From Berberis thunbergii (Eukaryota > Streptophyta > Magnoliopsida > Ranunculales > Berberidaceae), in contig QNQO01000455.1 of assembly GCA_003290165.1 (NCBI GenBank), positions 1 through 64,000 of the forward strand: DNA of 64,000 bases. The letters run 5' to 3'. Position numbers and translations under genes: made by a program. The notes beneath the pieces were generated by a model. The model was not told the origin of the DNA, ran no database searches, and worked only from the letters and a program-made list of their open reading frames with translations. This document shows positions 46,273 through 60,100 of this stretch, one piece after another. Position 1 is the stretch's first letter; the number at the start of each line of letters is the position of its first letter.

Positions 46273-46339
46273 GTTTGGCGTCGTCCATGGGGAACAACAG
46301 TTTCCATTCAAGAAGAGAGAATCTGTAGTCGAAAACTTC

Positions 46340-47790
46340 TTCGGTTATGATCAGTGATTAAAAAGCTCTTAGGACAGATGGATTACTATACAAACCCTCA
46401 ACCTAGCAATGATCAAAGCAATCCTCCAACTAATGAAGCTACAATGCCAACACTTCACGATTCTAATCTAGCGACAACCATCATACCAATCATGCCCGAC
46501 AACAAGGAGCCGCGACATGCGACAACCCAAACATCCCAAAGATCTGGTGGTGCCGCTCGAACCCTCGTGTGGATCTACTCATGACCCAGATGGACCACAT
46601 GATCGAAATGGTGGACAAACTCACCCAAAAACATACTTGATTTGCCGACCCTGTTCAATCATCAACTGAATAAAACTCTGCCAACCACGTCCGATAGAGT
46701 AATGAAGTTCCTGCAAAACTTCAATAAGTGATCTCGAAGGTAACAAACCACCTCAAAATGGCCCATCACAGGGTGACAGGACCCCTGTCGAAATCCCATT
46801 CAGGATCGGGGTCACAGATCCTAGCGTGTTGTACGAACTGGCCAGACCACCATTCTCTGACACACTTATAACGACTCCCATACCGAAAAAGTTCAGCAAA
46901 CCAAAGTTTGAAGCACACAATGGCACCACCAACCCGACAGACCATTTGCGACATTTTCACCACATGATGGCGTTGAAGGAGAGCACAAAATCTATCTTAT
47001 GCATAACGTTTTTGACCAGTTTCACCTCCACAACAATGAGTTGGTTCAATAACTTGACACCAATATCAATAAAATCCTTTCAGGCACTGGCCATCGCCTC
47101 TATCACGAGGTTCATTGGCAGTCAATGGACGACGAAGGGGCCACATTATTTGCTCCACATCAAACAGAAACCCGAGGAGACAATGAGGGAGTACGTTACT
47201 CATTTTACTAACGAGATGACAATGATCAACGACAACAACAACAACAACAACATGACTATTGCTACTTTCACTTATGGACTAAAAAGAAGACCATTATTTG
47301 ATTATTTGAATCTTGACCCCCCAGGAATATGGTGATTTTATTGAAGATCGCTAAAAAACACATCACTCTTGAAGAAATGGTGGCTGCCAGGAGGAGGGAT
47401 GAATCAGAAAAGAGACATGCTTCCCTTGACCTAGAAGGACGGAAAAACGACAAGCCTAGAGAAGAAAACAACCAACCGAAAAGACATCGAACTGATGGCG
47501 GTTCCGAGTTTGATCAACGAAGGCTTGGAAGGCTACAACCGGAAAATCGTTCACAACTTTGAAAACAAGTCGAGCTGAGGTCCTCAAAACTAAAGCAAAG
47601 TGGGAAGATGTTAAGTGGCCACATAAAATGAGAGGAGATCCAAACAGGTGAACTAAAAACATATATTGTTCCTTCCACGATGACTACGGGCATGACATCG
47701 AGGACTGCCACAACTTAAAGGGCGAGATCGAACGCCACATCCAAAGGGGACAATTTGGAGAGTTCATTAACTTGAAAGAGTCCAACGGGA
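46340..47790 (+). pseudogene. Tat-type Gypsy gag, broken
   Basis: An open segment at 46826-47335 reads LARPPFSDTLITTPIPKKF, then FEAHNGTTNPTDHLRHFH, TMSWFNNLTPISIKSFQAL, LLHIKQKPEETMREYVTHF and ATFTYGL. These are the retrotransposon gag landmarks of the Tat lineage. Downstream, in another frame, YCSFHDDYGHDIEDCHNLK at about 47662 is the gag zinc-knuckle-like CxxH...HxxxDC motif. Stops and frameshifts interrupt it. Confidence 0.8.
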
Positions 47791-48039
47791 GAAAAACCAT
47801 GGTAAAAGGGCAATCAATGGAGCTAATATACGTCTTGCATGGTGTAATCAAAGAGAAAGAGCTATCCAATTGATCTCGGAAGCGATCAATCCGAGACTTA
47901 TGAGAAAATATTAGACACTAGGAGCCTTTCGCACAACGTGCCAAAACGACACAGAGAACTCTAAACTTCTCCGATGAGGATGCAGGAGTCCATTTTCCGC
48001 ATAATGATGCTTTGGTAATTTCATTATTAATAGCCAAAT

Positions 48040-50425
48040 AGAAAATCAAAAGGGTATTAGTCGACATGGGCAACTCGACCACCTTTTTGTACATGACTGC
48101 GTTTCGTAAGATGCGATTCACTGAGGAAACGCTCTCACCCAACGGCCAACCAATGTTAGGTTTCAGTGGAAAACAATGTTGTCCACTTGGAATGATGTTA
48201 TTACCAGTGGAAATGAGAGAACCAGGGAGACCACCGTCTTGTTAACATATTTCCTTGTTGTCGATGCTCCATCCACATACAACATGCTTCTCAGAAGACC
48301 TTGGATACATAAAATGGTTGTGGTATCCTCTACCATGCATCAATGTTTGAAGTACCAAACTGATAATGGTGTCAGAATAATCAAATGAGATCAACCAGCT
48401 GTGCGCGAATGTCATTATGTAGCAATTAATGCTCCACACGAATAACAATTATTGTAACGACCAGATGAGTTATCGCAACAGTCTGGTCAAACAGACCCCG
48501 ACTTCATGGATGATAGTACGATCCCAACCAGTCCAAGGGATCGACCAAAAACTGGACAACCAAAAGAAGAAACAACAACGGTCTACTTGGACAGTAGAGG
48601 AGACAAAACAAATCGGATTGACACCAAAATCCACCCAAAATTTGCCAAAAAGTTGGTCTAACTACTGAAAGATATCCAGAACATTTTTGCTTGGACAATG
48701 AGAGACATGGTGGGAATAGATTCATCTGTCATCACTCACAAATTGCAAGTCAATCCATACAAGAAGCCAATCCAACATAAAAGAATGATGGTAGCCCCTG
48801 AACGTAACCAAGCAATAAACGAGAAAGTGCACTGTCTGATAAATTCATGAATGATCAGAGAATCTCACTACCCAGACTAGCTAGCTAACTCGGTGCTGGT
48901 AAAGAAGAAAAATGACAAGTGGAGGGTATGTGTGGATTACAGTGATCTGTGCAAGGCTTGCTCGAAAGACAGTTTCCCGCTCCCACGTATAGACCAGATA
49001 GTGGACGCACTGCTGGACATGAGCTCCTGAGTTTTATGGATGCGTATTCTGGATACAATCATATTCAGATGTACCCCCTCCCCCGATCAAGAAAACACAT
49101 TTTTTTAACAGAGATAGGCACATTCTGCTGTTGGGTGATGTCGTTTGGACTTAAGAACGTAGAAGCTACGTATCAGCGGCTGGTCAACAAAATGTTCAAA
49201 GATCAGATTGATAAAACGATGGAGGTATACATCGATGACATGCTGGTCAAAATCTCACGCAGAATATACCATATCAAAACCTCGAACATGCCTTATCCTA
49301 TCTCCGGAGATACAAAATGAAGCTGAACCAGGAGAAATGCACATTTGGAGTAGAATCAGGGAAGTTCCTTGGATACATGGTCAACCAAAGAGGAATCAAA
49401 GCTGATCCGAAATAGATACGTGCACTTCTCAACATGTAGTCACCAACGAACATAAATGGTGTGCAAAGTCTCAATGGCAGAATAACTACTTTAAACAGAT
49501 TAATTTCCAAGTCCTCGAACAAATGTCTTCCTTTCTTCAAAATCTTGAAAGGAAACAAGACATTCAAGTGGAACGAGAACGCGATAAAGTTTTCCAAAGC
49601 TTGATGGCGTACATGGGGAGCACATAATTTCTATCAAAATCGAACACGGGGGATACATTGTACTTGTACTTATCCGTGTCCGACCATGCGGTAAGCTAGA
49701 CACTGATATGGGAAGAAAATGATGCATAAAAACTAGTATATTACATCAGCAAAACGCTTGCAGATGCAAAAATCAACTACCCAGCTTTAGAGAAACTGGC
49801 ACTTGCCCTGATCGTATCCTCGAAATAGCTACGATCATACTTCCAAGCTCACCCGATCATTGTCACGATCGAGCAACCACTTCGGTCCATATTGCACAAA
49901 CCAAAGCTATTCGGAAGAATGGTGAAATGGGTAATAGAACTCAGGTAGTTTGACATTAGCTATGCCTCCAGAACAGCAATAAAAGCCCAAGCATTGGCGG
50001 ATTGTTGAATTCACGGGCAGCAATGACCGCCAGCTAGAAAGCAACCATGAAGAGGAACAAACCAATTAAACCACCCATGAATGGATCCTCCATTACGACA
50101 AAGCATCCAACGAGGCGGGAAGTGGAGCTGGAATGATCTTGTACAATTAGAAAGGCGTAACGTTAGAAAAGACGATAAAATTCAATTTCAAAGCCTCAAA
50201 CAACGAAGCAGTGATAGCCGGACTACAATTAGCAAAACACTTGGGAATAAAAGATAACAACGTCTTCACTGACTTCAAATTGGTGGTCAATCAATTGAAT
50301 GACGAATTCCAAGTCGCTGAGCTGGTAGAAGGTTTCCAGATTGTGACCATTCGGTGATGTGCAAGGGTAGAGAATAAAAGAGCCGATGAGTTGGAAAAGG
50401 AAGCATCATGAGCTAAAGAAAATGA
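48040..50425 (+). pseudogene. Tat-type Gypsy protease, reverse transcriptase and RNase H remnants
   Basis: In shifting frames: VLVDMGNSTTFLY (aspartic protease region, near 48055), then SVLVKKKNDKWRVCVDYSDL (reverse transcriptase, near 48890), KDSFPLPRIDQIVDAL, VYIDDMLVK (the YxDD-type box, near 49227), and an RNase H segment at 50095-50420 with GSGAGMILYN, FKASNNEAVIAGLQLAK and ADELEKEAS. Order is protease-RT-RNase H as in Gypsy elements. Integrase and a 3' LTR are absent: the element is cut off at about 50700. Many stops and frameshifts. Confidence 0.75.
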
Positions 50426-50608
50426 TAATCCACTCGTCACAATGCAAGAAAGTTTCATACTAGAAAACCAAATACAAAAGGCATGCGCCACAAACGAGGG
50501 AAACAATTGGACAACTCCAATTCTAGCTTGTATAACAAACAGAGAACTCCCAACGGATAAGATGGATGCCAAAAAATTGCAAAACCGAGTAGCATGATAC
50601 ACAATGAT

Positions 50609-50680
50609 CAATTGCAGACTCTATACTCAATTGCAGACTCTATACTCAATTGCAGATTCTATACTCAATTGCACGATACA
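50609..50680. repeat. 19-bp tandem repeat at the broken end of the Tat element
   Basis: CAATTGCAGACTCTATACT is repeated about 3.5 times. It lies between the last recognisable Gypsy sequence and the start of the duplicated PEPR 3' flank at about 50723. Confidence 0.85.
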
Positions 50681-50722
50681 CTATTAAACATGCTCACAAG
50701 CTATTTGTCAGATAATTGTAGT

Positions 50723-51540
50723 GTCCATATTAACTGAAGGTACATATATTTGAAGAGTTGATTAATAGTGTTCAATGTGCATATTTTGCATTGACTCCCT
50801 AGTCTTTATGAGGAAAATGTTTAGGATTTTGTAACCAGTTTAGCAGTGTTGTGAACACTGCTATAGATCAGTGTTCCTATGGAAGAGAAAAATGATCTCA
50901 CAATATAAATCTACTGTGAAGATCTAGTGACTTCATTGTTGGATGTTCTCCAAGTTTTGAGTGACATATTGTGCCAGATCACATATATTAGCATCACAAA
51001 TTGAACTCAAAGTCATCCTATGGCCTAGCTAGACTTTCCAACAATGGCATCATAACTAGGAACATATAGCGATATTGAGTGGTTTCTGGTGGTAGTGTTG
51101 GTGGAATGGGATCTCAATGGTGTTTGGAGGAGAAAAAATGGGTGAAGAAAGATGTTAATGTTGGTAGTTTGTGGTGAGTGGTGGGAATTGTAGTGTTAGG
51201 CAAAAATGCCTAAAAACTTTATGTCAGCACCTAAAAATAAACATATTTTTTTATTTTATAACTTCTAATTAGCAGCTCATTCAGAAGCAAAACAAACAAA
51301 TTATTCAAAAGCTCGTTAAGAGCTTCCAACTCCAATTAACTTCTAAACACTTGAAAAAAAGCCACCTTAGAATATGTTCAATTTTGAAAATGTCGAAGCG
51401 GGTGAGTCATTTTTACATTCATCCTACTCTATCGATCCTTTTTAGGTCTCTCTCATTTCTTCTGATCGATGTAATCTAGTGTTAAATTGTGTCCTATTGA
51501 AAATGCTAAGAAATTAGGTTTTTTGCAACCTTGGTGATAG
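50723..51540. repeat. Second copy of the PEPR 3' flank (segmental duplication)
   Basis: Aligns with 43407-43735 (shared GAAGATCTAGTGACTTCATT and GTTCCTATGGAAGAGA) and then with about 45256-45745 (shared TCTCAATGGTGTTTGGAGGA and CTTTATGTCAGCACCTAAAA). This is non-coding DNA, so the duplication involved the whole locus and not only a retro-copied gene. Confidence 0.85.
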
Positions 51541-53200
51541 TGACATGATTTGTGTAGAACGATGGAATCCTCGAGTTATATGTAAATATTCCACATTCCA
51601 AGATCATGCTCTTTTGCTAAATAACACCACCACTTGTACTGATGGACACCATCACCCACCAATTTTTTTCGGATTTACTAAAGGACACCACCACTATATA
51701 AACAAAAAAAAAACCTTAATCCTCATCTTCTACTCTCTCCCTTTCTTCTCCACAACCGCCACCTCCTCCTCTTCATTTCCTCCCCTCACCCCACCACCTC
51801 CTTTCTTTCTCCTCCTCCCTTTTACCACCACAACCTCGCACCTCTAATCCTCCTCCTCCCATTTACCCAATCACATTGCCACTGCCATCTCTCCTCCTCC
51901 TCCCTTTCACCACTGCCACCTCTCATCCCACATCTTCCCATCTTCTTCTCCTTTTTTCACCCTATTTTTTTCCTTTGCCTTCGTGGCGGTTCCTGCGAGT
52001 AGAGAACCCACACTCGCTGGAACCTTCATGAGGGCAACACAATTTGTTGATGGTGTAGCAAGAACAGAGTTACCCCCTCAGTTTGTAAAAATTATGCGAG
52101 GTGCACTCGGATTTCTCATATTGATAGTGCAAACAAGAACACAGTTACCGCCTCAGTTATAAAAAAATGCAAAAAAAAAAAACATAAGGCTATTTTCGAA
52201 TGTAAATGTTGATCTTGTTGATCATGTTGATAGCCAATTGTAAAAGTTGATCTTGTTGATCTGAGATGTCATATGTTTAGTTTGTAAAAATAAGAATTTT
52301 GGGATGCTGGTTATATAATGTAGTTACGAATTCCATGAGTATTTGTCATTGCATTTTCATTGCTTATAATATTTGCATGCATAGTATATAAAAGCACAAC
52401 AAAAAATATAGCAAAAAACACAACAAAAACACTTCCATTTGTAGATTTGCTTCACAAAATATTTTATTTTTTTCCTTCAAATTCAAAAATAAAATTCTGC
52501 CTTTAATTCCTGCTTAAGACTTCAAATGCCAAAATGAATAAAAAAGGGGAAAGGGGGTCTCCCTGTCTAAAACCTCTTGAGGATTTTAAAGTGCCCTGAA
52601 ACATAACCGAGTAGTAAGAGTTTATACCCAAACGCAGTGGAGCATGCAAGCTGTAACCTTATAATCGCAGCGGCTCATGCGAATTTGTCCAAAATGCTTA
52701 GAAAGACCCAAATGCAGCGGAACGTGCGAGCCTACGACAAATCCTTGCATGCATCGCTACGTTTTGGGCAGAAAACAAACTCTGTCCATTTTTTTGATTT
52801 TTTGTATTTGATTTTTTTTTTTTCATTTTTTCCAATTCCTATGGGTTTGCTACAATATTGACATATTTGATTTATTACAATACCCCACTTTTGAACACCC
52901 TAGCTTGAGATGTTCAAAAATAGGATTTAGCAATAAATTAGATATGCCAATAGTGTATCAAACCCGTAGGAATTGAAAAAAATGAAAAAAAAATAAAATA
53001 CAAAAAATCAAGAAAATGGATAGAGTCAATTTTCTGTCCTAACGCAGTGGCTACTACGAGGCACTAGATACAATTTGTAGGATATTGACGGTGTCCATTA
53101 GGAGAAGTGATGGTGTTATAAAATAAATATAAATATAAAACATGGAAGGTGGAAGTTGCTTCTTTGAAATGTGTGTGAACCCTCTGTCTTGCAGCTTTAA
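51541..53200. other. Intergenic DNA, low-complexity, no gene recognised
   Basis: Contains a long pyrimidine-rich tract (51720-52000, many CCTCCT and CACCAC units). A short inverted pair, ATTTTTTTGATTTTTTGTAT near 52790 and its near complement near 52995, is flanked by TTTCC(A)ATTCCTATGGGTTT-type sequence and may be a fold-back MITE of roughly 250 bp. Confidence 0.4.
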
Positions 53201-53555
53201 AACATGTCGGATACATTCACTCATCATTGTTACTCTGTCACTCTGTTGATCATCTCAACTACCGTTATAAATCTAAATCCTTTCACTCTCTCCTCTCCAT
53301 TTCCAATTTCTTCTCTTCAAACCCCAAACCCCCAAAACCATGAACTCTCATTTCCACTAATACCCACAATGCCCTTTCTCTCCAAACCCCTATTCTTCTT
53401 CTTCTTCTCCTTCATCTCTGTTTTCTGCTCTGTTTTGGCTGTAAATCAAGACAGAAAAGCTTTACTTGATTTTTCAAAGAATTTAACACCACCCCACTTT
53501 TTGAAACTCCGTTGAAACTTATTTCATTCCACCCATGTCACTGGGAAGGTGTAGA

Positions 53556-53773
53556 TGTCACGTCCTCAAGAGCAACCAGGATTGAAATTTGGTGCAAAAA
53601 AAAGGGCGCAAAAAAAATGCCAAATTCAAATTTGAAAGTTTAAGATAGGAATAGTTTAGTAATTCCCATATAGTTAGTTACAAATAGATGGCCCATAGCC
53701 AAACACGTGTAAGCCTACAATAGGTTAGTTTGAAATTCTATTAGCCGAACTGTGTACCGTCACGCTTGTGACA
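53556..53773 (+). mobile_element. 5' LTR of the chromovirus, with internal deletion
   Basis: Begins TGTCACGTCCTCAAGAGC and ends CACGCTTGTGACA. Length 218 bp versus 376 bp for the 3' LTR. The missing part lies between GAACTGTGTAC and CGTCACGC and corresponds to the 3' LTR stretch that carries TATATAAATAGAG, so the 5' promoter has been lost. Confidence 0.9.
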
Positions 53774-53775
53774 TT

Positions 53776-53787
53776 TGGTATCAGAGC
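53776..53787 (+). promoter_or_regulatory. Primer-binding site (initiator tRNA-Met type)
   Basis: TGGTATCAGAGC, two bases after the 5' LTR, is complementary to the 3' end of initiator methionine tRNA, the standard primer of plant chromoviruses and many Copia elements. Confidence 0.9.
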
Positions 53788-53832
53788 GGTGTCAATTCTC
53801 AGAATTGTGGAGTGATCGATTGAATCTAGCAA

Positions 53833-56013
53833 CACTAAAAGAAAATGGGAATTTAGGAAGTTTTTTAGGAGAATTGGGATTCAATTTTAAGGTTTTTTCA
53901 GTTGGATACAACTCTTGGAAGGATGTGCCAGAAAGTTACAAGGATGGCGTGTATACTACTATTATACAGGTATGGCTTAATTTATGTTTGTCACTTACCT
54001 TGTTTGTAAGATTATTGATAACGATTTGAATACTAATGACTATTAATTTTGAAGAATAACCTACATGTGGAAGATCCAATGGCAGACCATTATATCTTGC
54101 AAAACATTGGGAAGAAATGAAAGGACAATAGGCATAAATTGTTCCAAGAATTTTATGATCCTACACTGTCAAGAGATGCTAATATCACAAAACATCCCAA
54201 AGGCATTGATCATAATGATTGGGCACATTTTATTGACTACCGCTTGGATGAAAGGACAAAGGTAACACAAAATATTTACATTATTCATTTAGATAACTAG
54301 GAATATGCTAACAATATGTTTTTATCTATACATTGATAGAAAAAAAATGCAAAAACAAACGTTGAAATTCGGAAGAAACTCACCGATCCACACACAGGAG
54401 GATCAAAAAGCAATTCCAGGTTAAAGGCTGAGATGGTAATTAATATTTTACATCCTACCACACTTTAAGTTATCATTCTCAACAATATTATTTAAAGCAT
54501 ATGACTTCATAATATCAGTGTAGGAATATGAACTTGGGAGACCTGTGAGTAGGGGAGAGGTGTATATTGCAACACACACAAAAAAGGATGGGTCTTATGT
54601 AACTGACGAAGCGAGGCAGATAAGTGTAAGTAATTTAACTATTTTTTATCGAATTATATTAATTAATGTTTAGATAAATTTTGAATCCAAAGTTTGATGG
54701 TTTGCCTCATTAATGTAGGAGAAAATTTTAGAGATTGAGAAAGAAGATTCCACATCACGATCCATATTTCAACAAGATTCACTTGCTAAGGTGTTAGGAA
54801 AAGAACATTCAGGCCGAGTTCGAGCTTTGGGATTCGGGCCATGTACATCTCAAGTCTTTAGCAACATCAATAGTAAGTTTAGTGGGATGATGTCCTCACA
54901 ACCAACACAAAACACTGATCTTCAAGTGCAACAGAGAATTCACCAGCTGGAGTCACAGTAAGAGACAGAAAAATTAAAGAGGCAGGGATATGAGGGAGCA
55001 TTTACATACATTTTTCAGAAGTTGGATGAAAATGTGTCTGCCGAGTTTGCAAGATTATTCACTAAACCCGTATGTTTCTTTGCCTTTACATTATTTTAAT
55101 ATATATATTAGTTATCAGTGATATTGGTTATTACTTACTAAATATAAATCAATTAATTATTGTAAATTGGTTCAGGTTTAGAGTAATATTGTTGACTTAT
55201 CATTTTCAGGTACAAGACGAAGAAAGTGGCCAAGCTTCACCAGCAACTGCAAGGCCCTCATCACCTAGTCAAAATAATAATGAGGATCTTCATCGGCTCC
55301 ACTCTCCATATATAACATTGTCTAATTTCTTTCAAGAACATGGTACAATTGCAGCTGTAGTAAATTTGATTTTAACTATCAAACTTCAAGAAATTCTACA
55401 TGTACTAGCTTTGATATATTGTTAACTTTGATGATAATATGGGGTTTTTTGGTTAAAGTTGATGACAATATAGTTGAAGTCAAGTTTTCTTTAATGATTT
55501 CAATATAAAATAGTTGTGTAAAATTGTGGGTAGTTGTTTACAGATTGTTTACAGGTTGAAAAATGTGATTACAGGTTAAAATGTGACTACAGATTGTTTA
55601 CATATTTCTAGTGCGCATAATAGAATTATCATGATAATAATGACAGGCATTAGCGGCGGTTTTAACCGTCACTAAAAGAATTACCAATTGGAATTTGGCG
55701 GCGGGTATAAACCGTTGTAGGCGCCACGAACTATAGCGGCGGTTAAGAACCGTCGCAACATATTATAAAACGTCAATTCTTGCCCATATTTAGCGACGGT
55801 TAGCACCCGTCTCTGTATGGTATTTAGCGACGGGTTTACCAACGGTTACTACTAACCGTCGCTAAATAACATACAACGACAGTTATGCCAGCGTTGCAAA
55901 ACACCGCCGCCGAATGGTCTTGTGACGCCTTTATTAGCCAACTGCCGCTGTATTATGTAGCGACGGTTTTAACACTTTTGAAAACCGTCGCTCAACACCT
56001 ATTTTTTGTAGTG
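53833..56013 (+). mobile_element. CACTA (En/Spm) transposon with Transposase_24-like remnant, nested in the chromovirus
   Basis: Starts CACTAAAAGAAAA and ends TTTTTTGTAGTG, the terminal signature of CACTA elements, with CAA on both sides (53830-53832 and 56014-56016), the expected 3-bp duplication. Right subterminal region (55650-55990) has many TAGCGACGGTT and AACCGTCGCT motifs. Plus-strand exon-like pieces read ELGRPVSRGEVYIATHTKKD, GSYVTDEARQIS (about 54540-54630) and EKILEIEKEDSTSRSIFQQD (about 54720), matching the pattern of the plant Transposase_24 family. The catalytic transposase is absent, so it is non-autonomous. Confidence 0.88.
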
Positions 56014-56018
56014 CAACC

Positions 56019-57047
56019 ATGGAGACGAGAGCAAAGGAAATCGAAATATTTATGAAAGAGTCCAGGAAGAATCAAAGTGAGACTTCAAATCAAATTGAAT
56101 GGTTGAAAAACGAATTCAAGAAGCTCACTTAGAATTAGGAAGCTCAAGAGAAGCCAGTTGACACTCGTTTTGATCAACTGTTCCAGCTTATTCAGAGCCA
56201 AACAAGCACCATGCATGTTGTAGGACTGAGCTCTTTTTCCACGCCCATTTCAAGAGCTACCAATCACAGATCCAGTTCCCAAACTCATTGGGAGCAGCAA
56301 GGTACTTTTCCTCAAATCCCTAAATTAGACTTTCCTGTGTTTGATGGAACAAACCCTAGATCATGGGTTAAGAAGTGCGATCGATACTTCACATTCTTTC
56401 AAGTAGCAGAAGAAAACAAGGTCAGTATGGCATCAATCCGTTTGATGGGAAAAACAAACATGTGGTTTCTTGACTACCAAATAGGCAAAGAAATGCTTCA
56501 CTGGGGTCTGTTTATTCACGATTTGTGTGAAAGGTTTGAGGATTCAACTCTAGACAATTACGTGGACTCATTTAACAAAAAACATCAGGAAGGAACAGTA
56601 ATAGAATACTACGACCAATTCGAGGAATTGAAATCCATTATGCTGTCACATAACAAGCATTTGGATGAGCATTATTTCGTGCTGAGCTTCCTAAGTGGAC
56701 TATGCCCAAAGGTCAAGTCCCTTGTGCAACTATTCAAACCTACTACCCTAACTCAAGCTCTATCACTCGCCAGAATGCATAAGGCCTCCACTCACAAGCC
56801 TCACAACACCAAGTACAACAATCCTAACTCATTTGCCAACAAACACACCAACTACTCCACCAATCACTCACCTACTTCATACATCACCAGCAGAAACAGT
56901 CAACCTGGAAACACTCACCTAACACCACCAGTCACCTATAACTCCAATCAACCTAATAAACAACCGTATTCCACCACCACCTATACCAACCCAAGGCCTA
57001 CTAATGCTATACCTCCTATTAGGAGATTAACCCCATCACAAATGTGA
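56019..57047 (+). pseudogene. Chromovirus gag
   Basis: Starts METRAKEIEIFMKESRKN directly after the CACTA insertion; stops at codons 38 and 40, then stays open from 56211 to 57047. Contains FPQIPKLDFPVFDGTNPRSW and VKKCDRYFTFFQVAEENKV, EYYDQFEELKSIM, and FVLSFLSGLCPKVKSLVQLF, the retrotransposon gag domain of chromoviruses. A broken zinc-knuckle remnant (GLCSICEK, stop, YRPGDH) follows near 57063. Confidence 0.85.
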
Positions 57048-57127
57048 TTGAGGATGGAAAAAGGGTTGTGCTCTATCTGCGAGAAGTAGTATAGGCCAGG
57101 CGACCATGTAAGTAGCAGCACCTTTAC

Positions 57128-60100
57128 TTGCTCATATCAGAAAGTGAATCAATAGAAGAGGAAGTAGAAGAACTTACAATAGTCACAGAAAATTTGCTCC
57201 AAGAAATTCCAACCGATATGGAAGTTTCTTTGCATGCAATCCATGGCAGCATGTCTACTAACACATTGCTGATTAAGGGCCTGATCAAGAGGAGGTCTAT
57301 CTCCATATTAGTGGACACAGGCAGCACACATTCTTTCGTAGATCCAAGAGTGGTTAAGGACACTAAATGGCCAACAATACTCACTCCTCAGATGTTGGTT
57401 AAGGTTGCAAATGGTGATCAACTTGTTAGTAATACTGTCTTTCAGCCTTTGAAATGGACTATGCAGGGAATACAATTTAAAGGGATTGTCAGGTTACTTC
57501 CTCTCGGAGGATATGATATGGTGCTAGGTAGAGATTGGTTGAAACCCTTCGGGGATATTACCTTGAACCTACAGAAGCTACAACTCACCTTGAAGATTCA
57601 TGAGAAGTCAGTCACCCTGCAAGGAGTATCTGACACAGGTGATCTAAATTTAATGGAGGGTAAGGACATTTCAAAACTCAGTAAGAAGCATGCAAATTCT
57701 TTTTTGTGTCATCTGTTTTCTATGTCTTCTTCTTGTCAACATGCACAACAACCACCTGAGATACAACAATTAATTCTTGAGTTCAGAGACATCTTTCAAG
57801 AACCCACCACCTTACCTCCTCATAGAAACTTTAACCATCACATACCTCTGAAACCTGGTCATCCAACTCCTTCCGAAAGCCCTTATATGAAAAAGTCTGT
57901 GATTGAAAACTTGGTGCAGAAGATGTTAGAAGTAGGTCTTATACAACATTCCAAAAGTCCTTTTGCTGCCCCAATTCTCCCAGTTAAAAAAAAAGATGGA
58001 TCATTGAGATTTTGCGTAGATTATAGGAAACTCAATGAGATAACCATCAAAGACAAGTTCCCCATGCCCTTGATTGATGAGTTACTGGATGAGTTGCATG
58101 GAGCCACAATTTTTCCAAATTAGACTTGAGGTCCGATTACCATCAAATACTTGTCCACCCTCCATATATCCATAAAACCACTTTTAAAACACACCATGGC
58201 CACTTTGAGTTTAGAGTGATGCCAATTGGCCTCACCAATGCTCCGACATCCTTCCAAGCCTTGATGATCCAAGTATTCAATCCCTTTTTAAGAAAATTTG
58301 TCCTTGTATTTTTTTGATGACATTTTGGTGTATAGCCCATATTTCACTCTTCACTTGGGACACTTGCACACTGTTTTTTCTATTATCAGACAACACTAGT
58401 TATATGTCAATTCTTCCAAATGCTCTTTTGCTCAACCAAGACTTGAGTATCTTTGGCACATTGTTAGTGGGCAAGGTGTAGAGGCTGATCCAAGCAAATT
58501 AGAGGCCTTGACCAAGTGGCCAATACCCACTAATATCAAACAATTACGGGGTTTCCTTGGTTTCACATGTCACTATGGAAAGTTCATTCAAAACTACGGT
58601 CAAATTGCTCTTCCTTTGACAACCCTCTTAAAGAAAAAATTCTTTTCATTGGTCCCCATTAGCTACAATAGCTTTTACTCAATTAAAAGAGGCTATGTGT
58701 AAGGCGCATATATTAGCTTTTCCTGACTTTACTTCTCCTTTCAATATTGAGACTGATGCATGTAGTAGAGGTGTAGGAGCAGTTCTGTCCCAAAGGGGTA
58801 AACAAATTGTTTTTTTAGTAAGGCTCTTAGTCCAAAGAATCTTACCTTATCCACATATGAAAAAGAATTGCTTGCCATTGTAATGGTTGTCCACAGGTGG
58901 AGATATAACTTATTAGGCTCAAAGTTTTATATCTACACAGATCACCAAAGTATTAGATACTTCCTAGCATAGAAGGTTACTACTATGACATAACAAAAAT
59001 GGTTGTCCTAGCTCCTTGGCTTCGATTACGAAATTCACTACAAAAAGGCACTGATAACGTTGTTGCAGACTCCTTATCAAGGTGTATGAAACCTGAAATT
59101 CAGTGCTCAGCCCTCTCCATTGTCAGACCATAGAGGGTACTAGATATCAGCAGCTCTTATGAGCAGGACACACTGGCACAACAGCTCATTCCACAACTCC
59201 TTGTTCAACCTGACTCGCAACCTCCTTTTTCCTTGTAGAATGGACTGCTAAAGCACAAACATCATATATATGTTGGAACAACTGGTTCTCTTAGACAAAA
59301 ATTACTACAAGATCTTCATAACTTCGCTCTTGGAGGTCATTCAGGCATCACCACTACACTCAAGAGACTGCTAATGTATTTTTTTTGGCCAAAACTAAAA
59401 ACGGCAGTCCTCACCTTCATCACTGAATGCACCATTTGTCAAAAAAATAAAAATGATCAGTCCACCTACGGAGGCCTCCTTCAACCTCTACCTATACCGA
59501 ACCAAGCATGGCAACATATCTCGATGGATTTCATCGAAGGTCTTCCTTCTTCACATCGCAAGACAATAATCCTAGTAATTGTGGATCGTCTCACCAAGTA
59601 TAGTCATTTCTTCTCACTGGCTCACCCATTTACTTCAACTATTGTAGCAGAATTGTTCCTCCAGCACATCTATAAACTACATGGTCTGCTAGTTTCCATA
59701 GTCAGTGATCGAGACAAGGTTTTTCTCAGCTATTTTTGGCAAGATCTATTCAAAGCCTTGGGCACAACTCTCAACTTGAGCTCCGCTTACCATCCCCAAA
59801 CTGATGGAAAAATGGAGCGTACAAATGCTTGTTTGGAAACATACCTACGGTGTATGATAAGTGAGACACCTTCTCAGTGAATCAAGTGGTTGTATTTGGC
59901 AGAGTACTGGTTCAATACATCATACCACTCCAGTTTACAAACATTTCCTTTTAAGGCACTGTATGGGTACACCCCACCATTGATGGCTCTACCCCCCCTA
60001 ATCCATACAACCATCTCTGATGTCCAGAACTACCTCACTGAGAGAGACCACATGCTTTCTATTATCAAGGAGAAGCTCCATCGAGCTCAAGAGCACATGA

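Noticed and set aside
53776..53787. Possible tRNA-related gene
   Set aside because: Only 12 bases match a tRNA 3' end, and their place just after an LTR identifies a primer-binding site.
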